A DNA stretch of 6,612 nt. Source: Bacteroidaceae bacterium. GTDB lineage: Bacteria > Bacteroidota > Bacteroidia > Bacteroidales > Bacteroidaceae. The notes under the pieces were generated by a model that was given only the letters and a program-made list of their open reading frames with translations, ran no database searches and was not told the origin of the DNA. This document shows positions 5,781 to 6,612 of the stretch, one piece after another (within the stretch, counting starts at the first letter, position 1; each line of letters begins with the position of its first letter). The translations under genes were made by a program, and so were the position numbers. Location of the stretch: NCBI GenBank assembly GCA_021443405.1, contig JABUUA010000085.1, forward strand, positions 1 through 6,612. Direction: 5' to 3'.

Positions 5781-6612
5781 TTAAAGAGAGATGTCGTCGA
5801 AATCCACGTTCGCCAGATTGGCCTCGCGCTCCTGAATCTCGTCGTGCAGCGCGTCGATGTCGAGCTTCCAATTCTTCTGGAAATACTCGCGGACGATGCG
5901 GAACTTGGTCTGAAGCTTCAGCTTTCCGTCCGTGCCCGCCTTGTCGAAGATGGCCTGCCACTCGTCGTTGGTGGAGCAGACATAGGTGGAGAAAATCTCG
6001 GCAAAGTCCTCGTCGGCGCTGTAAGCGCTGTAGGCGGTGCAGAAGCCACGCGCGTAGATTTCGGGGTCGCTCTCATCCACGAAAGCGCTCGTCCACTTGC
6101 CGCCGAGATACGTGTTGCCGTTCACCTGGTTGAACTCGTTGGTGTAGGGCGACTTCTGGTGGAAGACGTGACCGAACTCGTGGATGATGGTGTGGAAGAA
6201 CACATTGTTCAACTCCTCGCGACTGGTGATGACGGCAAACTGTTGCCAGTTAGCGTCGTAGGCCATTTCGGTGAGATGATTCACATACCAAAGGTTGATT
6301 TTGTAGCCGCCCTCCGACGAACCCAGCGTGTAGCTGCCGTTCGAGGCCCAGCCGCCGTTGGAGTTCCAACCGGGATTGCCCACCAACTGGATGTGCTTGG
6401 GGAAGTGGTTGCGGATGAAGGCCGAAGAGCCCGTCACCTTGTCGAACGAATCGAAACAAATGTACTTGAGCACCGTGGCCATGCGGATGGCGCTTTCGTA
6501 CTTGGGCGGCACGAGGATGTAGTCCATGCTGATGACGTTGTCCTCCCAACGATAGTTCATCTCGATGTTGTAGGGCTCCACAAAATTTTTCATGAGCCAG
6601 CGGTCGAGGTCG
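5781..6612 (-). CDS. Zinc metallohydrolase, SusC/SusD-associated (Peptidase_Mx1-like), N-terminus off window
   Basis: The frame is open to the window edge, so at least 276 residues are seen and the N-terminus, including any lipoprotein signal, lies beyond 6612. An internal ATG at 6591-6593 is not the start: the codons before it (DLDRWL) continue the family-like phrase LDRWLMKNFVEPYNIEMNYRW. The key motif is IIHEFGHVFHQ with HEFGH at 6168-6182, a gluzincin-type HExxH in which the two His bind zinc and the Glu is catalytic; DEDFAEIFSTYV, about 50 residues later, probably supplies the third ligand. This layout matches the putative zinc-binding metallo-peptidase / 'substrate import-associated zinc metallohydrolase lipoprotein' families of Bacteroidetes, typically encoded beside SusC/SusD. 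The substrate is not known; peptide or glycoprotein cleavage at the cell surface is inferred. The stop lies 21 bp before the DUF4302 gene, implying co-transcription. The C-terminus (ALHDEIQEREANLANVDFDDISL) is acidic. Confidence 0.82.
   Translation of the reverse strand, partial: DLDRWLMKNFVEPYNIEMNYRWEDNVISMDYILVPPKYESAIRMATVLKYICFDSFDKVTGSSAFIRNHFPKHIQLVGNPGWNSNGGWASNGSYTLGSSEGGYKINLWYVNHLTEMAYDANWQQFAVITSREELNNVFFHTIIHEFGHVFHQKSPYTNEFNQVNGNTYLGGKWTSAFVDESDPEIYARGFCTAYSAYSADEDFAEIFSTYVCSTNDEWQAIFDKAGTDGKLKLQTKFRIVREYFQKNWKLDIDALHDEIQEREANLANVDFDDISL

Overview
The window reads as a chromosomal piece from a G+C-rich member of the Bacteroidales (Prevotellaceae-like or similar; the genus cannot be fixed from this sequence). 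The evidence is an outer-membrane-type lipoprotein with an acidic stretch after its lipobox cysteine, a partner HExxH lipoprotein family typical of SusC/SusD loci, generally weak Shine-Dalgarno sequences, and a promoter candidate of the Bacteroidetes TTTG/TAnnTTTG kind. Every supported gene is on the minus strand, so transcription runs from high to low coordinates.

Upstream block (6612 down to about 4354): the C-terminal part of a zinc-dependent metallohydrolase (HEFGH motif; substrate-import-associated / Peptidase_Mx1 type) is followed after 21 bp by a DUF4302-type lipoprotein. These are the kinds of genes that sit at the distal end of SusC/SusD-type nutrient-uptake operons. SusC and SusD themselves would lie beyond position 6612. 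The block ends in a clear intrinsic terminator at 4354-4393.

Downstream block (about 4343 down to 1): an L-rhamnose catabolic operon in the order rhaB (rhamnulokinase), rhaA (L-rhamnose isomerase), an MFS sugar-porter transporter, and rhaD (rhamnulose-1-phosphate aldolase, only its first 40 codons). Spacings are 11, 4 and 39 bp, which indicates one transcription unit. The encoded route is import by the transporter (inferred), isomerisation to L-rhamnulose by RhaA, phosphorylation by RhaB, and cleavage by RhaD to DHAP and L-lactaldehyde. No lactaldehyde reductase, mutarotase or rhamnose regulator is visible; they may lie below position 1 or elsewhere.

I see no CRISPR array, tRNA, rRNA, insertion sequence or defence system. 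This is mostly an ordinary metabolic region. The points worth a second look are a G9 tract inside the transporter gene, the sugar-porter transporter sitting where a RhaT-type carrier is often found, the very tight terminator/promoter junction ahead of rhaB with a period-6 repeat in the leader, and the little-studied metallohydrolase/DUF4302 pair.
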